Positions 1 to 11,234 of a DNA stretch of 64,000 bases are shown in pieces (position 1 is the stretch's first letter; each line of letters starts with the position of its first letter). Both the position numbers and the translations under genes were made by a program. The notes under the pieces are model-generated. The model was not told the DNA's origin, did no database searches, and saw nothing but the letters and a program-made list of their open reading frames with translations. Source of the DNA: Saposhnikovia divaricata (taxonomy: Eukaryota > Streptophyta > Magnoliopsida > Apiales > Apiaceae); the NCBI GenBank assembly GCA_036435485.1, contig CM071594.1, forward strand, positions 105,551,001 through 105,615,000. The letters are read 5' to 3'.

Positions 1-2
1 CT

Positions 3-635
3 GGTCCTGGTGAAGCACCAGGAGGATGTGTAGCAGACATTACAACAGCCTTACAGTGCCTCGAAGTTACAAATGAATTGGTTGTGGTTGACGTTCTCTT
101 TGCGAAATTTCAAAAGTTGGAGGTTACTTCAAGGAATAATATGATATCTGTTCAATGTGAGGCAACACGAAGAACTGTTAAAGAAATAATTGATCCTGAT
201 TTAAATATAGAGAATGAGTGTTTAGACATCGAAGGTGTTGTCTTGCATACATCTAAGAATTTGGTAGCATTAGACCATGGATGTTCGTTGGGTGGCTGGC
301 TTATGCAGTTAGATAGGTTAGATAAGCAGTTCAACGATGTTCGTAAGGCGAATGTGCAAAATTTTGATCCTGGCGGAGGCACATTTATTGATGTTCAAGC
401 TATAAATTCAAGGGAAGAAAATTATGATAAGTTGGCAGTTGATTGTATTCTCATTTATTTATACACTGAACCTGGGATAGGAAACTATATGATGTCGTTC
501 TTTGAACACATTGGATTGCTGGATGGTGGATTTGTGCAGGGTAGCATGAAGATGGCGAAACAATCAAGTAAGCTTGTTGAAACTTGCTTGTACTTGACGG
601 ATGTTTTCTACAAGATTCCTCCTTTTTATCCTTGA
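3..635 (+). CDS. Unrecognised open frame, 5' end outside the window
   Basis: The frame is open from the window edge (reads GPGEAPGGCVADITTAL...) to a stop at 635, with an internal ATG at 78, so it is a partial coding region of at least 210 codons. I recognise no domain: there is no zinc knuckle, protease, RT or integrase motif, and no signal peptide or membrane segment. Its last codons run into a stretch (about 607-650) that, in the next frame, reads LEDKDCLRKG, much like the LEDKDVF motif that ends many plant Ty3/gypsy polyproteins. Together with the downstream polypurine tract and LTR this suggests the ORF lies in the 3' part of a gypsy element, as a captured or lineage-specific gene. It could instead be a host gene fragment next to the element. 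Confidence 0.35.
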   Translation, partial: GPGEAPGGCVADITTALQCLEVTNELVVVDVLFAKFQKLEVTSRNNMISVQCEATRRTVKEIIDPDLNIENECLDIEGVVLHTSKNLVALDHGCSLGGWLMQLDRLDKQFNDVRKANVQNFDPGGGTFIDVQAINSREENYDKLAVDCILIYLYTEPGIGNYMMSFFEHIGLLDGGFVQGSMKMAKQSSKLVETCLYLTDVFYKIPPFYP

Positions 636-1623
636 GGACAAGGATTGTTTGAGGAAGGGACATGATCTTGAGGTGCTTCAACATGGCGATGTTAATAGGG
701 ATATTCATGTGAATATTAGTCTTCCGTCAACTGAAATTTTATATGATAATCTGAAGAGTACGAAACATTACGGATCTGAGTTTAAGAGGATGTTAGCGGA
801 CCATATTTTTCTAGAAGAAAATAATTTTTTATTTCAGCTTAGCACCATGGTTGCAGGGGCAATTGGAGTAGATACTCGTATTGACTTGGCTGATATAAGC
901 AAATTGTTTAGAGCTATACAAATTGTTGAGTTGGGGACGCGAGAAATTAAATTCCTAAATCTGGCTGTTGTATTTTTTAGATGTGTGCACATTGATGAGG
1001 TTGAAACATATCTTTCATATTGTACTCTCTCTTGCCCAATAATGTCTGGTATGTTGGATAACAATCCAATATTCTGTAAAGAGATACATGCCCTCGAGAG
1101 GATAGAATTAATGTTTAGATATGTTCCAATGTTGGTTGAATATGGACAAGCGACATCATTTAAAAAATGGATCATTAGTGCCTTGAAATTTGTTTTAAAG
1201 AAGTCCAAAAAATCTGATTTTGCAGTGCATGATCCGGTGATCCATTTGCATGTGAAAATCACAGCTAATGTTGCTAAGAGATGTACAAGGACTGAGATTT
1301 TACTTCTTCTGATATATTTATGGAGTGATGGGATGATGTTGTTGCAGGCTGGTAAAGCTATTGATAGGATCGCTGTGGATGGGAATATTAGTGAAGCTGC
1401 TAAGCAATACTCCATGCCACCAATGAGTCAGAAAGAACATTTGGTAGAGCTGGTTGATCATGTATTTAGTTGGAAACTTAGTGCTGATGGGAAAGCAGCA
1501 AACAGTTCAGTCGATTGTCTTCAGTACAAGCAGCAAACTACAAATTCTAATGGGTTAAGGCTTGATGAGTTTAGGCTTTCTGATGCTCTCCCCTTACCGG
1601 GGTGCTGTAATATTACTGTTTGA
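601..1623 (+). CDS. Unrecognised 340-aa ORF between gypsy pol-end motif and LTR
   Basis: This is a long uninterrupted frame in a TE-rich region. It starts with the gypsy-pol-end-like LEDKDCLRKG and continues as a mostly helical, Leu- and Lys-rich protein with no catalytic motif I can name. It ends at 1623, about 50 bp before a second pol-end-like motif (SILEGKDVFKGKVLS) and the polypurine tract of the LTR at 1711. It overlaps the preceding ORF in another frame, so a one-base shift near 605-635 could join them. An open frame of this length in AT-rich DNA suggests past selection. Accessory ORFs between pol and the 3' LTR are known in plant gypsy elements, but I cannot assign this one. The true start is uncertain. 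Confidence 0.35.
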   Translation: MFSTRFLLFILEDKDCLRKGHDLEVLQHGDVNRDIHVNISLPSTEILYDNLKSTKHYGSEFKRMLADHIFLEENNFLFQLSTMVAGAIGVDTRIDLADISKLFRAIQIVELGTREIKFLNLAVVFFRCVHIDEVETYLSYCTLSCPIMSGMLDNNPIFCKEIHALERIELMFRYVPMLVEYGQATSFKKWIISALKFVLKKSKKSDFAVHDPVIHLHVKITANVAKRCTRTEILLLLIYLWSDGMMLLQAGKAIDRIAVDGNISEAAKQYSMPPMSQKEHLVELVDHVFSWKLSADGKAANSSVDCLQYKQQTTNSNGLRLDEFRLSDALPLPGCCNITV

Positions 1624-1671
1624 TCCAGGAGATTGTGATGACCGTAAAGCTAATATCAAGTTTAAAATGAT

Positions 1672-1710
1672 CCATCCTTGAGGGCAAGGATGTTTTCAAG
1701 GGGAAGGTAT
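1672..1710 (+). promoter_or_regulatory. Gypsy pol end and polypurine tract
   Basis: The stretch reads CCTTGAGGGCAAGGATG, then TTTTCAAGGGGAAGG just before the TG of the LTR. In frame it encodes LEGKDVFKGKVLS and then stops inside the LTR. This is the usual arrangement at the 3' end of several plant Ty3/gypsy lineages, where the purine run primes plus-strand DNA. Confidence 0.6.
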
Positions 1711-1962
1711 TGTCATGAGTTGGACCAGATATTGTTATTGGGCTAGATTGTTGTTGGGCCAGGGAAGAGTGTTGGACCAAGAGATAGATTTGGGTTTGAA
1801 ATTAGACTACTGAGTGCTGTAGTTGCTTATATACTGTACTTCTTCAATTCAGGACTAGGAATGAGAATATTGCTGTTATTTTCTGCTTCGTTTTTCTTTC
1901 AGTTTTTCTTCTTTCAAATTCATTTTATAAAAAAATCTCAAAAATAGCTTCAAGTTGTTACA
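1711..1962 (+). repeat. 252-bp gypsy LTR
   Basis: It begins TGTCATGAGTTGG and ends CAAGTTGTTACA, giving TG...CA termini. A polypurine tract touches it on the left and a tRNA-Met primer binding site follows it on the right. One LTR therefore serves as the 3' LTR of upstream sequence and the 5' LTR of downstream sequence, as in a tandem element formed by LTR recombination. No second copy lies in the window. Confidence 0.6.
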
Positions 1963-2069
1963 GTGGTATCAGAGCTATCAATCCTCGGAAACAATGAATT
2001 CAAATTTTATAAATCAGCACAAGGACCTGAATGCTCAAATCAATGAATTGATGGAAACAGTAGAGTAAC
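1963..2069 (+). other. Primer binding site and gag start of gypsy element
   Basis: TGGTATCAGAGC (about 1965-1976) matches the complement of the 3' end of initiator tRNA-Met, the usual primer for plant LTR elements. An ATG at 1994 opens MNSNFINQHKDLNAQINEL, like the start of a gag, and stops after about 25 codons. The rest of the gag is missing, so this is only the 5' edge of an element. Confidence 0.55.
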
Positions 2070-4728
2070 ATAGATTTTTATTAAATTTTTCTGGATAACT
2101 TTGTAGTCGCCGGATTTTCTTAGTCGTTGCCGGATTTTGGCATTTGTTTGGTTTGTTCCGATTATAATTGAGTTAGTTATTGAGGTAGGATATTATAGGT
2201 TGAAAGAGGATTTTATTATGTTACGTTGGAGATGTTCTGGGCAGTTAGTGTTGCTGCCGGATTTTGTGATTAGCCGGACTCCGGTCACCGGATTCTGGGT
2301 TTTCCAGAATTCCGGCGACTGTATTCTTGGTGTTCTTGTTGTGTTCTTGAGACTTTATGTTTGACCTTCAAAAACATAGAAACTATTTTGTAAAAATGTT
2401 TTTGAATTAAAAATTTAAAAAGAAAATGAAAAATCATTTAAAATTCTATTTTAATTATTTAATTAACTAATCAATTATTTTAAATAATTGATTGGTTAAT
2501 TAATTGATTTAATTGATTTAATTTGAATTATTTGATAAAAATTCGATTAAATTTAATTATCTTTAATTAATTTTAGTTAATAATTTAATTAATTTAATTG
2601 ATCCACTAATTTCAAAATTAATTTATTAATTCTATTAATTAATTATTAATTAATTTTGATTAATTTAATTAATTTTAATTATTTTCGATTCACAATTTTA
2701 GAATAAACAAATATTTTTGAATGGAAATGATTTGATTTCTAAAAATTCAAAAAATGTTTTAAAACTAGAAGATCAAATATTTTTTTTTCAAAAAGAGTTT
2801 TTGACTTTATTACGTGTTATGTGGTTATGTGATCTACTTATCGAGTCATAATATGTACAATGTGAATTATTTAGGTATTATGTATCGAGGGTTAGGTTAT
2901 AAATCGAGTTTTGATCGATATATATTTAATATGTGCTTAATTGTTTATGTGGTTTATATTATAAGATGTCGTTAAGGGAAGATGTTTTCTTTGATTCGCT
3001 GAGTAGGATTGTCAGATTTATATTTCTTTTTAAGGACGAAGTGTTTGTCTCGAGGGTTAAGTATTATATTTATATTTCTTTATCAAGGATTAGAATAAAT
3101 CTTTCGAGGATTAATTGGTGAGTATTGATTTAGGAATGCCAGCAGAGATAAAAGGTTAAATGAAGAAGGATGAAGATGGATAGAGTATTGGTTGCGGTTG
3201 TTGGATTCATTGTGAGGCGTTTTAACACCGGGAAAACGTCTATGTTCAGAGGGGACATTTTCGATTATTGTCTTCCAACAGAGAAACTGGTAAGCATGAT
3301 TAATACGTTCGAATTGAGTTTATAAGTGTTTATAGAATATCAGAGTTGTCGTCTGAAGACTGAATTACCGTATTATGTTTGACTATAGAATTTGACGCGC
3401 GGGTTCGATGTCGACAGATCAGACTCGTGGCAACCACTAAAGCGTAAACCAAAGCATGATTAAAACAGAGGACATGATGACGTGAGATAGAATAAAAAGA
3501 TAGTTGTATTACTTCGGCGTTACGTAATAGCTAAGGACCAGAGGCAAGTATTTTCCCCTTGATCATTTTAAACACTTTTTATTTTATGTTTCATTGATTC
3601 ATATCATGATGAATAGCTATTGTTCAGAGCTATTTGTGATTCTTAAATATTTTGTGCGAACACAGTTACTTGATATTGGTACTCTTGATGTGGAAAATTG
3701 TTTAAGATAAACTCTTCATATCCTTATTATCGTAGTAAATAATAGGGATGTGACCAGTATTTAAAACTAAGCATTTCCTGTTGAATTCGGAAATTGCTCT
3801 ATTGGATTGGAAAATGGTAAAGCGTAGGAGACCACGTTGAGTAGTTGGTCCAGCTATATTTAAGGAGGATATGGTAAAAATTCCATCTTCCTATAGGCTA
3901 ACATTACTTGCCTATTTTGGTACCCTCAAGAAATCCGAATTATACCCACGGGTATAAAGATGTAGCGGTGGTAGTATAAAGGGTCCCATTGCTTTTGAAC
4001 CTGATCAGGGGGCAATGGTGTTTTGTCTTTCTTTTTATATATCCAATCCATATCGCCAGAATGGCTATTATATATTGTGAGTTGGCAGATGATTCATTTA
4101 TATGACATGTCAAATGATTTCAGTTATGGTTTGAATTATATCACAGTTGTTGATTCAGTTTCTCTATAAACGTTTTTACATTTCAGTTGATTTTATACCC
4201 CACTTATCCTGGTTTTTGTATCAAAATTTTTATACGCTTGCTGAGCATTTCTATCGCTCATACTTGCTGTTTTAAATTCTAACATTTCAGTAAGGTAGTT
4301 TGGCGAGACTTATCCACACAGTTCAGAAAGAGAAGAAGCGTGATGCTATTTCGAAGATGACTTGGCTCAGGGTGTTTGGATTTAGTGTAAGATCTATTTT
4401 ATATAATTGAGTTCTAACATTTATTATTATTATTATTATGTAATAGTCTAGCTGGCCTGGCGTACTTCTTATCGAAGTTACACTAGTGGTTTAAGATTTG
4501 ATCAAAGAGAATGTTGTAAAGAAGGAATATTTTTTTTTTATTTAATGGAATTTAGATTCTTGTTTCTAGCCCTATGCCCTTAAAGATCTTGGAATGTTTG
4601 GGGTCACAGATGTTATATTTCCAGTGTTGGACAATCACAAGTGAATGATTATTATTAAACAGATGTTTTATTTTGAGGATTTTCGCGTGACGACCAAATC
4701 TTCTGACCCCGGATTTGGGGGCGTTAAA
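2070..4728 (+). repeat. Decayed chromovirus-type LTR
   Basis: There is no coding sequence here. The stretch shares landmarks with the 3.7-kb LTRs at 50.8 and 60.2 kb: CTTGCTGAGC followed by GCTCATACTTGCT (about 4229-4268), and a terminal GACGACC..GGATTTGGGGGCGTTA (about 4687-4726) against GACGACTTGAATC..TTTGGGGGCGTCACA. Positions 2390-2700 are very AT-rich. No primer site follows it and I could not find a target duplication, so it is a truncated or solo LTR. Its left edge is approximate. Confidence 0.45.
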
Positions 4729-5144
4729 GTGTGTGTATATGAGTGTGTGTAAAAGAGAATGTAACCCCCACACCTTTCTCTCCTCGTCTATTTATAGGCC
4801 AAGGATTAGGGTTTAGGGGTTGGTACCTGCAATCATGAGCATTGGATCCGAGGTAGGTGGGACACTTGTTTGTCGCTGATAATTCCCACCTGTCCAGGTG
4901 ATGTCTGTGGTGGCGTGTGCCCAGGGCATGTCAGCACGTGGTTTGATGGGGACATGATTCGGCCAATACTAGGATTCCTTTATTGTCATGTAGGACCCTA
5001 GTCATGACTCGTGTCTCCCATACTCCCATGCTCCTTGGTCCTGGTTTGCAGGTTGAGTTGGCTTGAGCCCAATCCGGATTGGGTGTGGGCCGGTCTCAGG
5101 GCGACCTTGGGCCGAGCCCAGTCAGGATTGGTTATAGCCTATCA
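4729..5144 (-). repeat. LTR-like fragment with minus-strand TATA box
   Basis: No ORF of note. CTATTTATAG at about 4788 is a TATA box when read on the minus strand, placed as in the other minus-strand Tat-like LTRs here (19.5 and 42.7 kb). The sequence stops exactly where the duplicated segment begins at 5145. It may be an LTR remnant; termini are not clear. Confidence 0.25.
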
Positions 5145-5956
5145 GTGAGCAACACTTATAACCAAAAATCTGTGACACACTTTCACTTTCAGACATTGTG
5201 CCGGGCCTGCAGGCAAGTGAATATTTAGTACAAAAAGGATGCATTAGCTAAGGTTTCGGACAAAATATTATGGTCCCAGCAGATAAAAGCATCATCACAG
5301 CCCACGTAACGAAGACTATGCATAAGAACACTGACCTCCTTCAAAGGCTTTCTCAGTTTCCAAATCGCAAATACATCCAAGCTGGAGCAGTGCTCAAAAG
5401 TCAACAATCTAGTGAACAAATGAAATATAACAAGTCAAACGATTATTTGAAAACATAAAATATCTAGAAATTGAGAATAATCACAACAAAACTAATCAAG
5501 AAGGATGTCAATATGCATGCACATATCCTCAATAAGGACAAGTTATAAACAGAAAAAAGCAGAGTATCTAAGGGGTCTAAAGATTTGCCTCCTGCACTAC
5601 TTACCATTCGTCAGTAGAAATATTATTACTGAGGGACTGAATATATTTGGAAAGCTTATTGTGTAACATGTGGTTAATCCTTTACGTCTTTTTTAAAGTA
5701 TATACGAAATATGAGGAATCAGACCTCTCTGAAATTACATGTGGGGAAGAAATTCCAATACATAATTTGATGAAATTGCACAAAAAAAAATTATCAACTT
5801 TAAATATGGAAGGCATGTTAAAGAGAGGATTACATCGAATACAAAAATCATATAACTAATGCTCAATCAATAAATAGTTTTTCCTACCTAAAACAAAAGT
5901 GCCAAAGAAAAAGTATCAAGATACATTAGACTTTTTTTCACACAGAAAGCATGTTT
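5145..5956. repeat. Direct duplication, copy 1 (about 0.8 kb)
   Basis: It matches 22973-23772 nearly base for base, from GTGAGCAACACTTATAACC to CACAGAAAGCATGTTT, with scattered substitutions and one insertion (GGGCCTGCAG near 5204). A minus-strand open stretch encodes LMHSLRYVGCDDAFICWDHN and a similar peptide is open in the other copy, but I recognise no protein family. At the right edge the sequence switches abruptly to copia gag. This may be a host sequence copied together with TE movement. Confidence 0.6.
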
Positions 5957-7143
5957 GCCAAGCTTGGCAATCTGCTCCAGGTATTCTCCCTACACCACCA
6001 TCTAACACCAACTCTTTTCGGCAACCTAAACCTTACCTAGGACGCTGCCAGTGGTGTGGTGAACGTGGTCATGTCGTCACAAAATGTTCTAAATTCACTC
6101 ACAAATTCCCAACAGCATCAAATGAGCACCTAGACATAATCGGCCTAGACCTCAAGAAAATACTGAAACAGCTGTCACCCTTAATTCTACCCCTGGCTCC
6201 TTGATAGTCGTGCATCTCACCACGTTACGAATGATCTAAACAATTTTGCCTTTCATGCTCCGTATGACGGCACCGAAGAACTCATTATTGGTGATGGTAC
6301 TAGTCTCCGTATTACTCATATTGGTTCTATAAAATTTTCATACTCTTCCTTTCTTATTTTAAATAATGTTTTGTGCGTTCCCTCAATGTCAAAAAATATC
6401 ATATCTATATCTCAATTATGTCTTGATAACAATGCCATCCTTGAATTCTCATCATCTTCTTTTTCTGTGAAGGATCTCACATCGGGGGAGACATTTCTTA
6501 AGGGCCAGGTTAAATTCGTAGTCTATGAATTTCAGCCTACTCGTCCACAAGTCTTTACAAGCACACTCAACGCTCTAGATTGGCACCATCGTCTAGGGCA
6601 TCCATCTTCTAAAGTTTTTAGGCAGCTTGTTTTTCGCTTTCAGATAAATGTACCTAGCATTTCTACATTAGATTGTAATTCATGTGCTTGTAATAAAAGT
6701 CATAAGCTTCCGTTCAGTATTTCTACTATTACTTCCATAGCTCCTTTTCAATATGTTTATAATGATTTATGGACATCTCCCATATATTCTCACGATGGTT
6801 ATAAATATTATGTTATATTTGTAGACCATCATACCAAATACATCTGGTTCTGTCCCTTTAAATTAAAATCAGATACCAAAAATGTTTTCATTCGCTACAA
6901 AGCTTTAGTTGAGAAATTTTTCAAACTCCCTCTTCAAACACTTTATTCAGATAACGGGGGTGAATATGAAAGTCTAAAAGACTATCTCTCTGTGGAAGGG
7001 GTATCTAGATTAACAACTCCACCACACACCCCTTAACACAATGGTTATTCGGAAAGGCGTCACAGACATATAGTGGAAACAGGTCTCTCCCTCCTTGCTC
7101 ATGCTTCTATGCCTTTAAAATATTGGACAAGTGCATTTTTGTT
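5957..7143 (+). pseudogene. Broken Ty1/copia gag-pol fragment
   Basis: The order is that of a copia polyprotein. A CX2CX4HX4C zinc knuckle (CQWCGERGHVVTKC, near 6050) is followed by a protease region with the active site changed to DSRASHH (usual D-S/T-G), near 6203, in a shifted frame. Next come the GAG-pre-integrase motif HHRLGHPS (near 6585) with its Cys pair, and the integrase core with DLWTSP and SDNGGEYE. The frame stops at TPPHTP-TAA-HNG (7034), where family members have Gln, so CAA became TAA. Coding similarity resumes as YSERRHRHIVETG and ends at PLKYWTSAFLFHF. RT, RNase H and LTRs are absent, so this piece is dead and truncated at both ends. Confidence 0.8.
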
Positions 7144-7925
7144 TCATTTTGTTTTTTTTTTGTTTTTTTTGTTTTTGTTTTTTGTTTTGTTTTTGTTATA
7201 TTTTCTTGTTTTATTTTCTTTCTTTTCATTTAGTTATTTAATTTAGATTTTGATTTTCAAATATTAATTTTCTAAACTAAATATATTTTACAAATTCAGA
7301 AATCAATTTAAATTCACTTTGAATTTGATTTTTGAATTTTTGATTTTATTATTAATTCCTTAGTTATTTAATTTAATTTTAGTTTTAGTTTTAAATTTGA
7401 TTTTTGATTTTATTATTATTTTAGTTTTAAAATTTGATTCTTTTTATTTTTTTTTATTAATTAACTTAGTTATTTTATTTTTTTTATTTTAGTTTTAGTT
7501 TTAAATTTGATTTTTGAATTTATTATTATTTTAGTTTTAAAACTTGATTCTTTTTATTTTATTATTAATTACTTAGTTATTTTATTTTATTTTATTTTAT
7601 TCTAGTTTTAAAATTTGATTTTTGATTTATTATTAATTGGTTAGTTTATTATAATAATAATAATAATAATTATTATTATTATTATTATTTTTATTTTTAT
7701 TTTTATTTTTATTTTTTGCTAAGCTTTTTGATTTTATTATTAAATACTTAATTATTTTATTTTATTTTATTTTAGTTTTAAATTTGAGTTTTGCTTTAAT
7801 TATTATTTCAGTTTTAAATTTGATTTTATGTTTATTTTATTTTATTTTATTTTATTTATTAATTGGTTAGTTATTTTATTTTATTTTATTTTTAAAAAAA
7901 ACAAAAATAAATATTTTTATTATTT
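7144..7925. repeat. T-rich and ATT-rich low-complexity tract
   Basis: About 780 bp of T runs, TTTTATTTTA repeats and an ATT/AAT microsatellite with dyad symmetry (about 7650-7690). Imperfect longer units (GTTATTTTATTTTATTTTA, AGTTTTAAATTTGATTTTTG) recur at 100-150 bp spacing, which suggests slippage expansion. No coding potential. Confidence 0.8.
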
Positions 7926-9860
7926 CTATTTCCTTAATTAGTGTATTGCAAGGCTTTGAGGGGTCTTGGATTTTGGCTTGTTGGTTATTTTCGTTGGGAT
8001 GATTGTGGTGCTCGGCATTGATTCAATTCTTGGTGGCAAATTTCGGAGTTGAATTTTGGCAAATATGAGTGGTGCTCCTGGTCCTTGTTGCCTATTTTTA
8101 GGGGAGTTCTCTTTCACTCCTATCTCTACTTCATTTTATTTGTCATGCATGAGGACATGCCATGTTTTAAGTGGGGGAAGGATTGTTTATGTTCATCCTT
8201 GTATAGTATGTGTAGCTAGTATTAGTAATCCCTTTTGTTTCATTTGATGTCCGTTTTGTTTGCCGTTTTGTTTGCAATTGGGAAATAAGTTTAGTCATGA
8301 GCGTGTTTACTTGTTTGTAAAATTTATGACATTGTGAGCTTGTAGTCTTGTTTTCTTCATATTTCGTGCCTAGCATTACCAATTTGATGTGAATCTATAA
8401 GTTTGATGCACCTTATTGCACACACTCACTTAAACTGGCATGAAAAGTCTAGATTGTTGTAATTAAATTGTAAACATGACGATTATCTCTTAGAATACAT
8501 GGAATTAAATCAAGAAGATGTTATTACAACTTAAACCTTGTGAGGCCTTGAACGATGATTCTTTTGCTTGTGTGTTGCTCCCTCTTTATGTGTGTTTGTT
8601 GTTCTAGGGCTTGTATTAAACCTTCATTCATGGATGCACCATAATAAGGAAATTCTATTTAGGATAACCTTTTTGACCTTTTTAGCTTGTGAACCATGAA
8701 ATAATCCCTAGTTACCCCTTTGAAGCTTATATCCATATTTTTCTTCGTCACTTTCTCCTTTTATACATGAGTCAAAGCCAAATACTTCACTCTCGACCTA
8801 GTTGAGCTAGTTGAGTCTTGGAAAGAATTGATTGATGAGCATGTGAATTTGGAGAAGTTGTGAAGAGGAAGAATTCTATTTATTGTAAGTGGGAACTAGT
8901 TTGATGTGTATATCTAGATGTGGTTCAAAGTTCTTTGTAGTATTTATATATATGTTATGCATCCCCTTTGCTAAAAAAATAATAATAAAGGGGATTTAAA
9001 AAAAAACAATAAATCTTTGTACATTATTTTGATTCAATTTTCTTGGTAAATATGGTTGTGTTTTGTAATTGTAAATGAGTGAAGACATTCTTTAGTTTGA
9101 GAATTTGGTGGATGAAGTGAGCAAGCGTCATTTTGACTCAACTAGCGAGACTTTTACACCTTCCTTGAACTTAAATTTTCACACCTTCACCCAAGCCTCA
9201 TTACAACCATTTTATGAATTCTTTGTTTTTGGTGCAATCCGGAATTTAGGTGGACATGCAAGGTCAAGTAGAGCGCATGCATTTAGACTTGGAGTTGAGT
9301 GAAATCTCTAGTCCATACTTGTGTGATACATAATTGAGAGATGTGAGATTTTTCACCATACAATTTCATCTTCTTAATGCGAAGCCATGTATGCTTTGTG
9401 ATAATCTTGTCTAGTGTTCACGATTGAAGTGCATTCATTCTAGCTTTAATGTCATGGTTACATTTTGCACAAGGTGGGTTATCTTGATTCTTGAATTGGT
9501 TGTTAGCTCGTTTTAGTGGATGACAAGGTGAATAGCTCTATATGTTTGATTTTAGTTACAAGTAGACGACTCGGACATGTGAATGTAGTAGTTCGTTTAA
9601 TTAATAGGTATTGTTAGTTTCTTATTTGTTAGTGGCTTTTGTGATTTTGTGGGTACATCATCTATAAACCCTCACGAGACCTCACTCGTCCACTAGGGCT
9701 ACCTAGGGGTTCCAAGGGCTTGTTGCATATGCCAAATGCAACCGTGATCACCTACGAAAGTGGTACTAGTTAGGAGTATATGGTTATGTTAAGAGTAGTT
9801 TGCTCGGGACTAAACGGTCACTATTCTTTTAGATGGTTGAACCAAACAACCAAATTATAC
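7926..9860 (+). repeat. Probable noncoding 3' region of a gypsy element
   Basis: No convincing gene. GGACATGCCATGTTTTAAGTGGGGGAAGG near 8152 resembles the purine-rich end-of-pol region of plant gypsy elements (shown here in overlapping parts: GGACATGCCATG and TTTTAAGTGGGGGAAGG). TTTGCTCGGGACTAAACG near 9800 resembles the phrase found before such tracts. Short ORFs here (such as 8056-8247) are not conserved-looking. LTR borders were not found. Confidence 0.3.
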
Positions 9861-10987
9861 CCATGTTTGCTTATATTATATAATAGTATAGATAGTATAT
9901 ATAGATTTCAAGTTATTATGAATAAATGTATTATTTTAATATGGCAACAGATGATGTAGGATTTCGTTATAGTTAACCAATATAAAAAGCTTGGCTAAAT
10001 TTTTTCCTAAGAGCAATGTAACATTACAGTGAAAAAAAATTAAATATTTTTTTATTATTATTTATGGACTATGGTAACTAATTTGAAATTTTAGCTAAAA
10101 GGTCCCTTTCGTTGGAGATTCTCTAAAATTTTGTAACATGAAAGACCAGTTACAAATCAAGTAATTATATGCTAGGTATTTAGATTTTATGTAGACGGCT
10201 AGGTACCCCAGAATATTTATTAATTAAAAAATGTGATATATGGCAAATTTTAATTTGTGAACGCATATAAATATACGTGGAATCCTATTTTATTATTATA
10301 AAATTACCAAATACATGCATGACTTGTTAATATTTGGAAAAAGTTTTGGAATTTTTTTTGAATTTTTTTAACATTTTTCCAAAAGCAATGATAAATTAAC
10401 AAACCTACGGACGACAATCAGGCACACAATAAAGGCCTGATTTGTCTCTGCAATCCACTCAAATAAAGAGTAAAATAAATGCTCCAATATACCATAAATT
10501 TAGCCAAAAACGAAACCACAAGCATATAATTTTCTGAAGAAAAAGGTAAATGATAGAATTATGTAAAATTTTACAAAATGATAAGTGTTTCAATTTGATT
10601 GTTTATAATTTAATGAACCATGTTTTAAAAAAAACATTTAATGAATTCTGCATTCACATTAATATCAAACAATAAAAACAGTATCCAATACTTTCCATGA
10701 ATTTTTTGTATAATAATTTCTATACACCTAGCATTACTAAAAAAAAAGGTCACCAAAATTATCTGGCGTAATTTTACATTAATATATTTTCTTTTAGGAA
10801 AAAGGTTCCTTTTTGGAGGGGTTTCTAGTTGTAGCCTGAAGGACAACAGTTGGGGCATTCATTTTTCTTTCCTATTTCGAATATTTGCACCGAACTGGCA
10901 GGACAAGGGGATAAAATGATTAAATATCCCGACAAGGGGATAAAATGATTAAATATCCCGGTAAAAAATTGCTTTTCGTAAGATTTA
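9861..10987. other. AT-rich intergenic DNA with a 29-bp tandem duplication
   Basis: I see no gene. At 10902-10959 the unit GACAAGGGGATAAAATGATT plus AAATATCCC occurs twice in tandem. The rest is AT-rich unique-looking sequence. Confidence 0.5.
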
Positions 10988-11232
10988 CTTTCTTAGTCCC
11001 AGCCAATTGTTATTATTGGGGATGGAGACGGGGCACGCATTTTAAGGTACATTTTAAGTATAGTTCCATAACTTATTTTTCAAATTTTCTTTTTTTGTAT
11101 AAAAATAGGTATGTTAAATTTTTATATAAAAAAAAATTGAAAATAAGTTATGGAACTATACTTTTTAGGAGTCTTAAAATGCATGTCAAACAGTGAAAAA
11201 AAACGGTAAAAAAATGGATGGAACGAAGGAAG
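10988..11232. mobile_element. Stowaway MITE (Tc1/mariner type)
   Basis: The left end CTTTCTTAGTCCCAGCCA and the reverse complement of the right end, CTTCCTTCGTTCCATCCA, agree at 14 of 18 bases and resemble the CTCCCTCCGTCCCA ends of plant Stowaways. TA dinucleotides flank it (10986-10987 and 11233-11234). Inner sequence is also inverted: AAGTATAGTTCCATAACTTA (from about 11056) is mirrored before ACTTTTTAGG at about 11140-11165. At 245 bp with no ORF it needs transposase in trans. Confidence 0.75.
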
Positions 11233-11234
11233 TA

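Noticed and set aside
834..1415. 193-codon minus-strand ORF
   Set aside because: Shadow of the plus-strand 340-codon frame; the plus strand links to the gypsy end motif.
5970..7036. Active copia element
   Set aside because: No LTRs, no RT, a frameshift before the protease, an altered protease active site and an in-frame stop.
10945..11196. 83-codon ORF
   Set aside because: It spans the Stowaway MITE and its flank; the sequence is explained by the inverted repeat.
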